From: JAHJQZ01 sp963675235
GTDB taxonomy: Bacteria > Pseudomonadota > Alphaproteobacteria > Rhizobiales > Devosiaceae
Length of the DNA stretch: 64,000 bases
Reading direction: 5' to 3'
Assembly: GCA_963675235.2 (NCBI GenBank)
Contig: CAXXFU010000002.1
Span: 1,054,001 to 1,118,000 of the forward strand
Shown in pieces: positions 8,863 to 17,532 of this stretch (position 1 is the first letter of the stretch; each line of letters opens with the position of its first letter). The translations under genes were made by a program, and so were the position numbers. The notes under the pieces are model-generated. The model did no database searches, was not told the DNA's origin, and worked only from the letters and a program-made list of their open reading frames with translations.

Positions 8863-8933
8863 GGACTTGATTTCTACCCCTTCATGCGTTGAAACCCGCT
8901 GAACGCTCGCCCCGACCAGAAAGAGCCATTGCC

Positions 8934-10418
8934 GTGACCGACCTGACAACAAAAAGCCTTGCCGAACTCCGCGACGGCCTCAAAGCCAAGAGCTTTTCCG
9001 CCCGCGAGGTCACAGACGCCTATCTTGACGCGATCGAGAGCGCCAATCCGCAGATCAACGCCTATGTCGCGGTGACCGCCGACAAGGCGCGCGAGATGGC
9101 GGCGGCCTCCGATATCAAGCTCGGCAAGGGCGAGGGCGGTCCGCTCGAAGGCGTGCCGCTCGGCATCAAGGACCTGTTCGCCACGGTCGGGGTCCACACC
9201 CAGGCGGCGAGCCACATCCTCGACAGCTTCAAGCCGGAATACGAATCATCGGTCACGAGCAACCTTTGGCGCGACGGCGCGGTGATGCTGGGCAAGCTCA
9301 ACATGGACGAGTTCGCCATGGGCTCGTCGAACGAGACCTCCTATTACGGTCCCGTGGTCAACCCGTGGCGCGCCGACGATTCGAACGAGAATCTGGTGCC
9401 CGGCGGCTCTTCGGGCGGTTCTGCGGCCGCCGTTTCCGCCTTCCTGTGCGCCGGCGCCACCGCCACCGATACCGGCGGCTCGATCCGCCAGCCCGCCGCC
9501 TTCACCGGCACGGTCGGCATCAAGCCGACCTATGGCCGCTGCTCGCGCTGGGGCATCGTCGCCTTTGCCTCCTCGCTCGACCAGGCCGGCCCGCTCGCCC
9601 GCACCGTCGAGGATGCGGCGATCATGCTGGGCTCGATGGCCGGTTTCGACAAGAAGGACTCGACCTCGGTCGACATGGCCGTTCCCGATTTCGCCGCCGC
9701 CGTCGAGCGCGGGGTGAAGGGCCTGACCATCGGCGTTCCCAAGGAATACCGCATGGACGGCATGCCCGAGGAGATCGAGAAGCTCTGGACCGAAGGCCTC
9801 GAATGGCTCAAGGCCGAAGGCGCGACGATCAAGGACATCTCGCTGCCGCACACCAAATACGCCCTTCCGGCATATTACATCGTCGCCCCGGCGGAGGCCT
9901 CGTCCAATCTCGCCCGCTACGACGGCGTGAAATATGGCCTGAGGAAAACCGGCAAGGATATCACCGATCTTTACGAGCTGACCCGCGCCGAAGGTTTCGG
10001 GCGCGAAGTGCAGCGCCGTGTCATGATCGGCACCTATGTGCTCTCGGCCGGCTACTACGACGCCTATTACGTCAGGGCGCAGAAGGTTCGCACGCTCATC
10101 AAGCGCGACTTCGAGACCGTGTTCAACGATGGAGTCGATGCCATACTGACCCCGGCGACGCCGTCGGCCGCCTTCGGCATCGGCGACGAGGAAATGAACT
10201 CGGATCCGGTCAAGATGTACCTCAACGACGTGTTCACGGTGACGGTCAACATGGCCGGTCTGCCGGGTATCGTCGTGCCTGCCGGCAAGGATGGCAAGGG
10301 CTTGCCGCTCGGGCTGCAGCTCATCGGCAAGCCTTTCGACGAGGAGACCCTGTTCGCCGCCGGCCGCATCATCGAGCGCAGCAATGGCGGCGGGTTCTCT
10401 CCGGACAAGTGGTGGTAG
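8934..10418 (+). CDS. gatA: Asp-tRNA(Asn)/Glu-tRNA(Gln) amidotransferase subunit A
   Basis: Amidase-signature subunit that hydrolyses glutamine and supplies ammonia for converting Glu-tRNA(Gln) and Asp-tRNA(Asn) to the cognate amides. The Lys-cisSer-Ser triad context is present: GIKDLFATVGVHTQA (Lys), PGGSSGGSAAAV and DTGGSIRQPAAFTG. The length from the chosen GTG (8934) is 494 residues, the normal GatA size. No ATG fits the N-terminus, and a purine-rich AGAAAGAG precedes the GTG. A terminator-like hairpin follows at 10454-10479. Together with gatC and gatB the complete complex is encoded in this window. Confidence 0.97.
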   Translation: MTDLTTKSLAELRDGLKAKSFSAREVTDAYLDAIESANPQINAYVAVTADKAREMAAASDIKLGKGEGGPLEGVPLGIKDLFATVGVHTQAASHILDSFKPEYESSVTSNLWRDGAVMLGKLNMDEFAMGSSNETSYYGPVVNPWRADDSNENLVPGGSSGGSAAAVSAFLCAGATATDTGGSIRQPAAFTGTVGIKPTYGRCSRWGIVAFASSLDQAGPLARTVEDAAIMLGSMAGFDKKDSTSVDMAVPDFAAAVERGVKGLTIGVPKEYRMDGMPEEIEKLWTEGLEWLKAEGATIKDISLPHTKYALPAYYIVAPAEASSNLARYDGVKYGLRKTGKDITDLYELTRAEGFGREVQRRVMIGTYVLSAGYYDAYYVRAQKVRTLIKRDFETVFNDGVDAILTPATPSAAFGIGDEEMNSDPVKMYLNDVFTVTVNMAGLPGIVVPAGKDGKGLPLGLQLIGKPFDEETLFAAGRIIERSNGGGFSPDKWW

Positions 10419-10453
10419 GCCACGAGCCTCACTCGTCTGCAGCCACAGATCGG

Positions 10454-10479
10454 ACGCCGGGCCTTGTGCTCGGCGTTTT
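10454..10479 (+). terminator. Hairpin terminator between gatA and marC
   Basis: An inverted repeat, ACGCCGGGC / GCTCGGCGT, with a five-base loop and one G-T wobble, is directly followed by TTTT. It lies 36 bases after the gatA stop and ends just before the marC stop on the other strand, so it could serve the convergent pair, best oriented for gatA. Confidence 0.65.
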
Positions 10480-10482
10480 GCG

Positions 10483-11127
10483 TCACACGGTCGGCGCGAA
10501 CAGCATACCGTCGATCCAGCCGAGCAGAACGAAACCGCTCAATACCGCATCGACGGCCACCGCCGCCAGGATCATGCCCATGACGCGCGAAATGATGTTT
10601 TCGCCCGAAGCGCCGATCAACTTGTGGATCGCGGTCGCGGCGAACATCAGCACCATGGCGAACAACAGCACCACGACGAGGAGCGCGGCCGTCTCCGCCT
10701 GCTCGCTGACGGCGAAGCGGTGATTGTCGGTCAGGAGCACGATCGCCAGCATGGCGCCCGGGCTGGCCAGCGATGGGATGGCGATGGGAAACACGGCGCT
10801 CTGCTGCGCCGTGTCCCCCACCGAAGCCATGTCGGATACCGGCTTGGGCGGACCGAACACCATGGTCAACGCAAAGACGAACAGAACAATGCCGCCAGCG
10901 ATGCGGAACGAAACCAGCGAAATTCCCATCGCCTCAAGCAGAAATTGCCCGAAAACGAGAAAAAAGCCGAGAATGAGCGCCGCATAAAGCGTCGCGCGCA
11001 TCGCCACTCCGCGCCGTTTCGCCGCCGAAAGCCCGGTCGTGGCTGCCAGAAAGACCGGGATGGTGCCGATCGGATCGACAACGACCCACAGGGTAACGAA
11101 TTCGCGAAGCATCTGGCCAATGTCCAT
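10483..11127 (-). CDS. MarC-family integral membrane protein
   Basis: A 214-residue inner-membrane protein with about six hydrophobic segments. It has the MarC/UPF0056 pattern: an N-terminal WVVVDPIGTIPVFLA segment, a central long cytoplasmic loop with FPIAIPSLASPGAML, and a C-terminal VLLGWIDGML. MarC was once linked to multiple antibiotic resistance, but that role was not upheld and no transport substrate is established. It is convergent with gatA and is followed on the same strand by a separate PEP mutase-like gene; nothing suggests a joint function. Confidence 0.88.
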   Translation of the reverse strand: MDIGQMLREFVTLWVVVDPIGTIPVFLAATTGLSAAKRRGVAMRATLYAALILGFFLVFGQFLLEAMGISLVSFRIAGGIVLFVFALTMVFGPPKPVSDMASVGDTAQQSAVFPIAIPSLASPGAMLAIVLLTDNHRFAVSEQAETAALLVVVLLFAMVLMFAATAIHKLIGASGENIISRVMGMILAAVAVDAVLSGFVLLGWIDGMLFAPTV

Positions 11128-11178
11128 GCAGACTCCTGTCCTGAAAGAGGCAAAACGTGATCGTCTTCTGGGTACCGT

Positions 11179-11988
11179 CTAGCCGCCTATCAGTTTGTCG
11201 ACGCTCGGCAAGCCCTTGGTGAAGGAGAATGTCCCGGATTCGGCGATCTCGTCGAGTGCTTCGGCTGCAGCTTTCATCGCCACCGTGTGGATGCCCGAAC
11301 CGACGCTGACGCGCGCCACGCCGAGCCGGTGCATGTCGGCCATGTCGAGCGCCGTGTTGGACAGGCCGAGCAGCACGTTGACCGGTTTGCCGACGGTCTG
11401 GACCACCGCCTCGACCTCTTCGACCGTGCTGATGCCCGGCGCAAACAGGACATCGGCGCCCGCCGCCTCATAGGCCTTGAGCCGATCGATGGTCGCGTCG
11501 AGATCGCCTTTGCCGTACAAGAGCAATTCGCAGCGCGCCGTCAGCGTGAACCTGAAGGGCAGGGCGCGCGCGGCCGCGACAGCTACCTCAACGCGCTTCA
11601 CGGCCGTATCGATGTCATAGATTTCGCCGTGTCTGCCCCAGATGGCGTCCTCGATCGAACCGCCAACCGCGCCAGTATCGGCGGCGAGGCGGATGGTCTC
11701 GGCGATGCCGTCGGCGTCGGCGCCATAGCAGTCCTCGAGATCGACCGACAGCGGCAGGTCGACGCTCTCGGCAATCCAGCGGGCGTTGGCGATCACCACA
11801 TCGCGGCCGGCCGTACCGGCAGGCTTGCCCATCATGTGATCAACGCCTGCCGAAGTTGTTGCCAGGGCTTCGAAACCCTTGGCCTTCATCATGCGCGCGC
11901 TGCCGGCGTCCCAGGGATTCGGGATGACGAATGGCTGGCCGCGATGATGCAACGCCAGGAAGGCGTCGCCGCGTTCTTTCTGGTTCAT
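11179..11988 (-). CDS. Isocitrate lyase / PEP mutase family protein
   Basis: A 269-residue TIM-barrel protein of the PEP mutase/isocitrate lyase superfamily. Diagnostic segments are IPNPWDAGSARMM near the N-terminus, TTSAGVDHMMGKP, and the magnesium-binding VDLEDCYGAD. SIEDAIWGRHGEIYD and DVLFAPGISTVEEV follow. The KKCG motif of true isocitrate lyases and the long PEP-mutase lid are not evident, so a carbon-carbon lyase of the 2-methylisocitrate or oxaloacetate decarboxylase-like group is likely; the exact substrate is unknown. It is monocistronic as far as can be seen, with the 12155 gene reading away from its upstream region. Confidence 0.82.
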   Translation of the reverse strand: MNQKERGDAFLALHHRGQPFVIPNPWDAGSARMMKAKGFEALATTSAGVDHMMGKPAGTAGRDVVIANARWIAESVDLPLSVDLEDCYGADADGIAETIRLAADTGAVGGSIEDAIWGRHGEIYDIDTAVKRVEVAVAAARALPFRFTLTARCELLLYGKGDLDATIDRLKAYEAAGADVLFAPGISTVEEVEAVVQTVGKPVNVLLGLSNTALDMADMHRLGVARVSVGSGIHTVAMKAAAEALDEIAESGTFSFTKGLPSVDKLIGG

Positions 11989-12154
11989 TGGATTGACATT
12001 CCTCTTTCAGGGCCTATCTGTCCCTCGCTTCGGCAACGGTAGCGGGTTCTGCCAAGACCGGCGACCTGATTCCGGCAGTTGTTTCCAGGTATGACCTGTT
12101 TCCAAGTTTCGTGGATTTGGCTTAGGTTCGCACAAAAGAAAGAAGACGACCTGC

Positions 12155-12472
12155 ATGCTCGAGCTCATCAACCAGACCCTCAACCAGTCCCAGCCGCCCA
12201 GCGACATGACCAAGCCCCTGCAAGCCCTGTGGTGGCTGAAAAAGGGCGGATTCAAGGTCGGGCCGGAATGGGAAGAGGCTCATGTCATCTGTCAGGCCAT
12301 GGAAGGCGTGAAGGCCTTTGACTGGGTGCATGCCCTGGCTCACTGGATCGAGGCCGATTTCGGCAATGCCGACTACTGGTACCGCCAGGCTGGCACTCGC
12401 CGCACCAAGCCGAGCGTTGCCGAGGAATGGACCTATCTGGTCGAGACCCTGAGCGAGAAGCCACAGGGCTGA
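12155..12472 (+). CDS. Small hypothetical protein
   Basis: A 105-residue soluble protein that I do not assign to a named family. It is rich in Trp (ALWWLKKGGF, FDWVHALAHWIE, DYWYRQAG, EEWTYL) and has three His in its central section (EAHVIC, WVHALAHW). A purine-rich AAGAAAGAAG lies 10-20 bases before the ATG. Good codon structure and the 150-base upstream gap support a real gene. It converges with the ATP-grasp gene, the two stop codons lying only five bases apart. Resemblance to short uncharacterised rhizobial proteins is my impression, not a tested result. Confidence 0.75.
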   Translation: MLELINQTLNQSQPPSDMTKPLQALWWLKKGGFKVGPEWEEAHVICQAMEGVKAFDWVHALAHWIEADFGNADYWYRQAGTRRTKPSVAEEWTYLVETLSEKPQG

Positions 12473-12477
12473 ATCGT

Positions 12478-13740
12478 TCACACCACCACGACAGGCGCAA
12501 AACCACCGCCGGGGGTGCGCATGTTGGTGACCTGTCCCTGGTACAGGCGCCCGGCCAGCAAGATGATTTCCGCACCGTAGGTGTAGGCGCGCAGGTCTGC
12601 CTTGAGGATGGTTTCCGTGTCGTCGCGCCTGACGAGGCGCTTGCCCGGTTCCACGGCCTCCTGCGCGATGTAGCCACCCGAGACAATGGTCTTCCAGGTT
12701 GATTTCGTCAGCTTGGCGCCGCGATAGACGCCCTTGCCGGCATGTGAGGCGCGCGGTTTGAAGAACCACGCCTTGCGCTCCTGCCAGAGCCGGTCGGCAC
12801 TTTCCAGCGTCACCTCGAGTGTGCGCGGCACCATGCCGGCAAATGCCATCAGATCGGGAGGGACGCCGGCATCGGCCCAGAGGTCGGGGTCGGAAAGCGC
12901 GATCATGTTGGACTTGTCGGCCAGAACCGCGTGGTGGAACGGGTGCGGGGTCACGACACTGGTTCCAGCCAGGACCGCCTGGCGCAGTGGCGCCAACTCC
13001 GGCGATACCAGCGCGAAATCGGTGTGCCGGTTGTAGACGAGGTCGATCTTGAGGCCGTCGGCCAGCAGTCCCTCGGTCGAATGGCTGATCGCCGCCGGAT
13101 CGATGATCACCGCGTTGATTCCGGCGCGGCGGAACAGCGTCTGGATCATGAGAAACTCCGGATAGAGGTATTGGCTCTCGGGAGCATCATCGAGGATTGC
13201 GATGGTCTCGGGACGGCCAGCGTGCCCGGCGCGTGTCCATTCGAAAAAGAACATGTCGAGCACACGCGCCTCAAACTTCTCGCAACTCGGCATGCCGCAT
13301 CCGAGAATGCCGCAGCAGCCGCGATGGCTGGCGCCGGCAGCGGCGGCGAGAAAGGCTCCGCCGGCATTGGTATTGATCTCGATAAGGCGCGGGCCGTCAG
13401 CGGTCAGATGAAAATCATAGCTGGTGAAAACACCAAGAGTGCGGGGATCGGCAAAACCATTCTTCGGTGCAGTCAGGCCGATGTGGGACCTGTAGGTTTC
13501 GCTGTGCCTGATGTCCTCGATGACGCCCACCAGCCCGGCAATGGCGTCACGCTCCTTGCCGGACAGATAAAGGATCTCGTCGGCGAACATGTGGGCGTGT
13601 GTTTGCTTCAGCTCATCGAGCAACTTGCCGTCGAGGTCGACACCAAGACGTGCGTCAAGGCTCTGGCGATCGAGCGTTGTCGGAGCACAGCACAAGTTGA
13701 GATTCGCGACAGGCTCGGGTGTTTCGAGGGGAGATTGCAT
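12478..13740 (-). CDS. Uncharacterised ATP-grasp-like protein
   Basis: A 420-residue protein. Its C-terminal half shows an ATP-grasp-like arrangement: WFFKPRASHAGKGVYRGAKL (phosphate-binding loop), then YIAQEAVEPGKR, then ILKADLRAYTYGAEI and NMRTPGGGFAPV. The N-terminal part has RLIEINTNAGGAF, a metal-binding-like segment normally found late in ATP-grasp enzymes. The order therefore looks circularly permuted, as in glutathionylspermidine synthase-like ATP-grasps. A Cys-rich segment (GCCGILGCGMPSC, about residues 141-153) is unusual and might bind metal. AAAGGAG precedes the ATG at good spacing, and a perfect palindrome lies upstream at 13758-13773. The ligated substrates are unknown. Confidence 0.78.
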   Translation of the reverse strand: MQSPLETPEPVANLNLCCAPTTLDRQSLDARLGVDLDGKLLDELKQTHAHMFADEILYLSGKERDAIAGLVGVIEDIRHSETYRSHIGLTAPKNGFADPRTLGVFTSYDFHLTADGPRLIEINTNAGGAFLAAAAGASHRGCCGILGCGMPSCEKFEARVLDMFFFEWTRAGHAGRPETIAILDDAPESQYLYPEFLMIQTLFRRAGINAVIIDPAAISHSTEGLLADGLKIDLVYNRHTDFALVSPELAPLRQAVLAGTSVVTPHPFHHAVLADKSNMIALSDPDLWADAGVPPDLMAFAGMVPRTLEVTLESADRLWQERKAWFFKPRASHAGKGVYRGAKLTKSTWKTIVSGGYIAQEAVEPGKRLVRRDDTETILKADLRAYTYGAEIILLAGRLYQGQVTNMRTPGGGFAPVVVV

Positions 13741-13757
13741 CCGGGCGGACTCCTTTC

Positions 13758-13773
13758 ATCGTCATTTGACGAT
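13758..13773. promoter_or_regulatory. Perfect palindrome upstream of the ATP-grasp gene
   Basis: ATCGTCA-TT-TGACGAT is a perfect inverted repeat with seven-base arms, 17 bases upstream of the ATG complementary to 13738-13740 and immediately next to its AAAGGAG ribosome-binding site. The size and symmetry fit a dimeric regulator's operator; the position also allows a translational role. No regulator gene is adjacent. Confidence 0.45.
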
Positions 13774-13824
13774 AATTGGAATCCACCCGGACGACAATCA
13801 CCTGAGTTCGATAGCTGGAAATGC

Positions 13825-14082
13825 CTAGCGGTTGTCATATTCGGCTCTGACGAGTTCCAGCCCGCGCTTGGTGATCTGGTAGGGGCGGGAGGACTGGGAG
13901 CGGATTGCCTTGCGGCGTTTGAGCTTCTGGAACAGCCACAAGGGGCAACCGGCGAGGATCCAGCCATCGCGGTTGTAGCATTGCACATCGACGATCTTGC
14001 CGCGCTCGTTCTTGAGAGCGCGGATGTGCCCGCCCTGCGCCAGAATATGCAGGATGCGCTGTTCGTTCCTTGAAATATCCAT
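13825..14082 (-). CDS. YjhX family protein (UPF0386)
   Basis: An 85-residue protein from the ATG complementary to 14080-14082, starting MDISRNEQRILHILAQGGHI. It continues with YNRDGWILAGCPLWLFQ and ends ITKRGLELVRAEYDNR, the pattern of the YjhX/UPF0386 family. An in-frame extension to 14214 is possible but lies outside the family length. The E. coli member is described as the toxin of a YjhX-YjhQ pair in which YjhQ is a GNAT acetyltransferase. No adjacent partner is coded here, although two GNAT genes occur divergently at 14.8-15.8 kb. Toxicity is therefore unproven. The helix-turn-helix-like C-terminus could equally bind DNA. Confidence 0.85.
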   Translation of the reverse strand: MDISRNEQRILHILAQGGHIRALKNERGKIVDVQCYNRDGWILAGCPLWLFQKLKRRKAIRSQSSRPYQITKRGLELVRAEYDNR

Positions 14083-14455
14083 TTTGGAAAACCCGAAATC
14101 GGAGCGGCGCGCAAGCGCCAACGGGTCACCGCGTTCGGGCGGCAACCGGCTCAACGATCTGCCGGCTTCGGGAACATGTTCGGACCACCGGAAGCGGTCA
14201 TCCGTCCACAACATGCGACAACTCAGGTCAAGAAGCCGGCTCTAGCGGGATTCCAAGCGTATGGACATAAAAACTCCGTGTGCAGGCGGATTTAGGCCGT
14301 AGCCGACCGACTGGCAAGACACCGTTGCGCGCTGCATGGCGAACTGTGCCGCAGCGTGGCAAAAACGCAACGTCGTGATCACGGCGCAAAGGTGTTGAAC
14401 CGCCCGGTCGGGAATGCTTAGCTCATCTTCAGTTCCCAGTATCGAAGGCCAGACC
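14083..14455. other. 373-base divergent intergenic region
   Basis: No gene that I can support lies between the yjhX-like start and the chorismate mutase start. The region must carry both divergent promoters. On the minus strand TTGACC (complement of 14226-14231) is a possible -35 element but lacks a good -10 at 17 bases. No strong hairpin or repeat is visible. Confidence 0.5.
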
Positions 14456-14770
14456 GTGACGACCATTATTCCGCCCGCCGACTGCGACACCAAGGAGGCG
14501 GTGCGTAGTGAACTCGACCGCATCGACACCGCGCTCGTGGCGCTGTTCGCCGAGCGCCACCAGTATGTGACGCGCATGGCAGAGTTGAAGAACGATCCAC
14601 ATGAGGCCTATGTGCCCGACCGGATCAATGCCATTATCGAACGTGTGCGCACGCGTGCCGTGGCGCTCGATCTCGACGAAGACCAGGCCGAACTGATCTG
14701 GCGGACGTTGATCGACTGGAACGTCAACTACGAGAAGGGCGTGATTGCCGCGCGCAAAAAGAAAGGCTGA
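14456..14770 (+). CDS. Chorismate mutase (AroQ type)
   Basis: Converts chorismate to prephenate in phenylalanine/tyrosine synthesis. The 104-residue all-helical protein shows the AroQ pattern: VRSELDRIDTALVALFAERHQYV (first helix with catalytic Arg and the LxxID signature), then AELKNDPHEAYVPDR with the catalytic Lys, and IWRTLIDWNVNYE at the end. I chose the GTG at 14456, which follows GAAGG at seven bases. The ATG at 14414 would add 14 residues without family similarity. Two GNAT genes follow with spacings of 7 and 5 bases, forming a compact operon of three. Confidence 0.9.
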   Translation: MTTIIPPADCDTKEAVRSELDRIDTALVALFAERHQYVTRMAELKNDPHEAYVPDRINAIIERVRTRAVALDLDEDQAELIWRTLIDWNVNYEKGVIAARKKKG

Positions 14771-14777
14771 TCAATTG

Positions 14778-15290
14778 ATGCTCGACCGCGTGTTGCTCAG
14801 ACAGGCGACGCCCGACGATCTCAGCGATCTGTCGGCTCTGGCCTATCTGTCCTGGGAGCAGGGAATCCTGCCCATGCTCGAGGAGCGGCCGGGCTTGAGG
14901 GAGCGCGAACGCAGGCGTTTCACCGGCTATGTCGCCGACGCCGCGCCGCGCATCACCGTCGCCACCCATGACAACGAAGTCGTCGGCTGGAGCTCGCGGG
15001 CGCTCGGGCGGCCCTATGTGCCGTTCCTGTTCGTGGCGCCCTATATGCAGAACGCCGGCATCGGTTCGGCACTGCTCAAGCGCACCGAATCCATTCTGGA
15101 GTTGATGGGATACGATCGCATCTTTCTCGACACGCCCGCCGATCACGTGCGTGCGGTGAGCTTTTACCAGCACCAGGGCTACCGGATCCTTGCCATGCGT
15201 TCCGAGCGTCCCGGTGGCATCGAGCCCTTGCACTCGGTGCGGCTGGAAAAGCGCCTGGTGCCGTTCCGTGGACCGATTTCGGAAGACTAA
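14778..15290 (+). CDS. GNAT family N-acetyltransferase
   Basis: A 170-residue GNAT protein. The acetyl-CoA-binding region reads LFVAPYMQNAGIGSALLKR, with Q-N-A-G-I-G in place of the usual QGxG, and motif B is HVRAVSFYQHQGYRI. The ATG at 14778 lies seven bases after the chorismate mutase stop. The acceptor is unknown. It is followed after five bases by another, distantly related GNAT gene of the RimJ/RimL type, so the two are not simple tandem duplicates. Confidence 0.87.
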   Translation: MLDRVLLRQATPDDLSDLSALAYLSWEQGILPMLEERPGLRERERRRFTGYVADAAPRITVATHDNEVVGWSSRALGRPYVPFLFVAPYMQNAGIGSALLKRTESILELMGYDRIFLDTPADHVRAVSFYQHQGYRILAMRSERPGGIEPLHSVRLEKRLVPFRGPISED

Positions 15291-15295
15291 GCCTC

Positions 15296-15817
15296 ATGAC
15301 ATCAGCAACCGGGAGCGCCATCCCGACCCTGACGACATCGCGATTGCGGCTGCGCGCGCCAGCCATGGAGGATTTCGATGCCTATGCCCGTCTGATGGCA
15401 TCGGAACGCGCCAAATACATGAACGGCCCACTCGATACCGCCGGGGCTTGGGGCTACTTCACCTCCGATGTGGCATTGTGGCGCCTGTACGGGCATGGCG
15501 GGCTGATGATCGATCTCATGGAAACCGGCGAGACCGTCGGCCAGGTGGGCATCAATCACGGGCCATTGTTCCCGGAAAAGGAACTCGGCTGGCTGCTGTA
15601 TGACGGCTTCGAGGGCAAGGGTTTCGCCACCGAAGCCGCAACTTGCATGCGCGACTGGGCTTTCGAAACGCTCGGCGTCAAGACGCTGGTCTCCTATGTC
15701 GATCCGGACAACGCAACCTCGGCCGCCGTCGCCCTGCGCATGGGCGCGGTCCGGGATGACAAGGCGGTACGTCCGGCGCCAGCCGTAGTGGTCTACCGCC
15801 ATTCCTCACCCGGCTGA
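15296..15817 (+). CDS. GNAT family N-acetyltransferase (RimJ/RimL type)
   Basis: A 173-residue protein with the layout of ribosomal-protein-alanine acetyltransferase-like GNATs. It opens TLTTSRLRLRAPAMEDFDAY, carries the acetyl-CoA loop DGFEGKGFATEAATCMRDWAF and has the later YVDPDNATSAAVALRMGA. Many members of this group act on small molecules or antibiotics rather than ribosomal proteins, so the name is structural only. It ends the three-gene chorismate mutase-GNAT-GNAT run; gatB starts 209 bases on. Confidence 0.88.
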   Translation: MTSATGSAIPTLTTSRLRLRAPAMEDFDAYARLMASERAKYMNGPLDTAGAWGYFTSDVALWRLYGHGGLMIDLMETGETVGQVGINHGPLFPEKELGWLLYDGFEGKGFATEAATCMRDWAFETLGVKTLVSYVDPDNATSAAVALRMGAVRDDKAVRPAPAVVVYRHSSPG

Positions 15818-16026
15818 CAAGTCGCTATCACGTCCGGACAGGTCGGTTTCGCGCCTGAGATCGAGATCGGCGATGTACCAGAGCATCGCATTTGTCGCCG
15901 CATCGGCTATTGCGACAACTGGCGCGGAGAAAAGTTTGATCCCGCCCTCGGTTATGGACTAGACAAGAGACGCCTTTCCAAGCGGCTTTCAGACTAAGTT
16001 CCCCTTGATCCGTACAGGTTCGCTCA

Positions 16027-17511
16027 ATGCCCATCGTCGATTCCCGCACGCCCAATCCCAAATCCTTCATCGCCGGCGCCACCGGCGACTGGGAAGTCAT
16101 TATCGGCATGGAGGTTCATGCCCAGGTGACGAGCGAATCCAAGCTGTTTTCCGGCTCCTCGACCAAGTTCGGTCAGCCGCCGAATTCCAATGTCAGCTTC
16201 GTCGATGCGGCCATGCCGGGCATGCTGCCGGTGATTAACGAGGAATGCGTGCGCCAGGCCGTGCGCACCGGTCTCGGACTCAAGGCCAAGATCAACAATC
16301 GCTCGATTTTCGACAGGAAGAACTACTTTTACCCGGACCTGCCGCAGGGCTACCAGATTTCCCAGTATCTCGATCCGATCGTCGGCGAGGGCGTGGTCAA
16401 GCTCGATATGGGCGAGGACGGCGAGATCGAGATCGGCATCGAGCGCCTGCACCTCGAACAGGACGCGGGCAAGTCGATCCACGACCAGCATCCGAACATG
16501 AGCTTCGTCGATCTCAACCGTTCCGGCGTGGCGCTGATGGAAATCGTGTCCAAGCCCGACATCCGCTCTTCCGACGAGGCCAAGGCCTATGTCCAGAAGC
16601 TGAGGACCATCCTTCGCTATCTCGGCACTTGCGACGGCAACATGGAAGAAGGCTCGCTCAGGGCCGACGTCAACGTCTCGGTGCGCAAGCCCGGCGGCGA
16701 GTTCGGCACGCGCTGCGAGATCAAGAACATGAACTCGATCCGCTTCATCGGCCAGGCCATCGAATACGAGGCGCGCCGGCAGATCGACATTCTCGAGGAT
16801 GGTGGCGAGATCGACCAGGAGACCCGGCTTTACGACGTCAAGACCGGCAAGACCCGCTCGATGCGGTCCAAGGAAGAAGCGCACGACTATCGCTATTTCC
16901 CCGATCCCGATCTTTTGCCGCTCGAATTCGACGATGCCTTCGTCGCCGAACTGGCGGAGAATCTGCCGGAGCTTCCGGACGAGAAGCATGACCGGCTGGT
17001 GAAGGACTATGGCATTACGCCCTATGATGCCTCGGTGCTGATCCTTGAACAGGCGCGGGCCGATTTCTTCGAGAAGGTCGCCAAAGGCCGCGACGGCAAG
17101 CAGAGCGCCAACTGGGTGATCAATGAACTGTTCGGACGCCTTTCCAAGGACGGCAAGGATATCGACGACAGCCCGGTCTCTGCAGGCCAGCTCGGCACCA
17201 TCGTCGACCTGATCGCCAAGGGCGATATCTCCGGCAAGATCGCCAAGGATCTGTTCGAGATCGTCTGGAACGAGGGCGGCGACCCGGCCGAGATCGTCGA
17301 GAAGCGTGGCATGAAGCAGGTGACGGATACCGGCGCCATCGAGAAGGTCGTCGACGAGATCATCGCCGCCAACCCCGACAAGGTCGAGCAGGCCAAGGCC
17401 AAGCCGACCATGATCGGCTGGTTCGTCGGTCAGGTGATGAAGGCCAGCCAGGGAAAGGCCAATCCGCAGGCGGTCAACCAGATTCTCAAGCAGAAACTCG
17501 GGATCGACTAG
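16027..17511 (+). CDS. gatB: Asp-tRNA(Asn)/Glu-tRNA(Gln) amidotransferase subunit B
   Basis: GatB binds the mischarged tRNA and activates its carboxylate with ATP. The 494-residue protein has the signature IIGMEVHAQV near the N-terminus, KNYFYPDLPQGYQISQY, LEQDAGKS, DLNRSGVALMEIVSKPD and ADVNVSVR. It also has the C-terminal YqeY-like tail with KGDISGKIAKDLFE and NPQAVNQILKQKLG. All are standard. It is separated from gatC/gatA by about 5.6 kb. The 209-base upstream gap presumably holds its own promoter, and two palindromes follow the stop. Confidence 0.98.
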   Translation: MPIVDSRTPNPKSFIAGATGDWEVIIGMEVHAQVTSESKLFSGSSTKFGQPPNSNVSFVDAAMPGMLPVINEECVRQAVRTGLGLKAKINNRSIFDRKNYFYPDLPQGYQISQYLDPIVGEGVVKLDMGEDGEIEIGIERLHLEQDAGKSIHDQHPNMSFVDLNRSGVALMEIVSKPDIRSSDEAKAYVQKLRTILRYLGTCDGNMEEGSLRADVNVSVRKPGGEFGTRCEIKNMNSIRFIGQAIEYEARRQIDILEDGGEIDQETRLYDVKTGKTRSMRSKEEAHDYRYFPDPDLLPLEFDDAFVAELAENLPELPDEKHDRLVKDYGITPYDASVLILEQARADFFEKVAKGRDGKQSANWVINELFGRLSKDGKDIDDSPVSAGQLGTIVDLIAKGDISGKIAKDLFEIVWNEGGDPAEIVEKRGMKQVTDTGAIEKVVDEIIAANPDKVEQAKAKPTMIGWFVGQVMKASQGKANPQAVNQILKQKLGID

Positions 17512-17532
17512 GGTTCGCCAAAACACTGTTCG

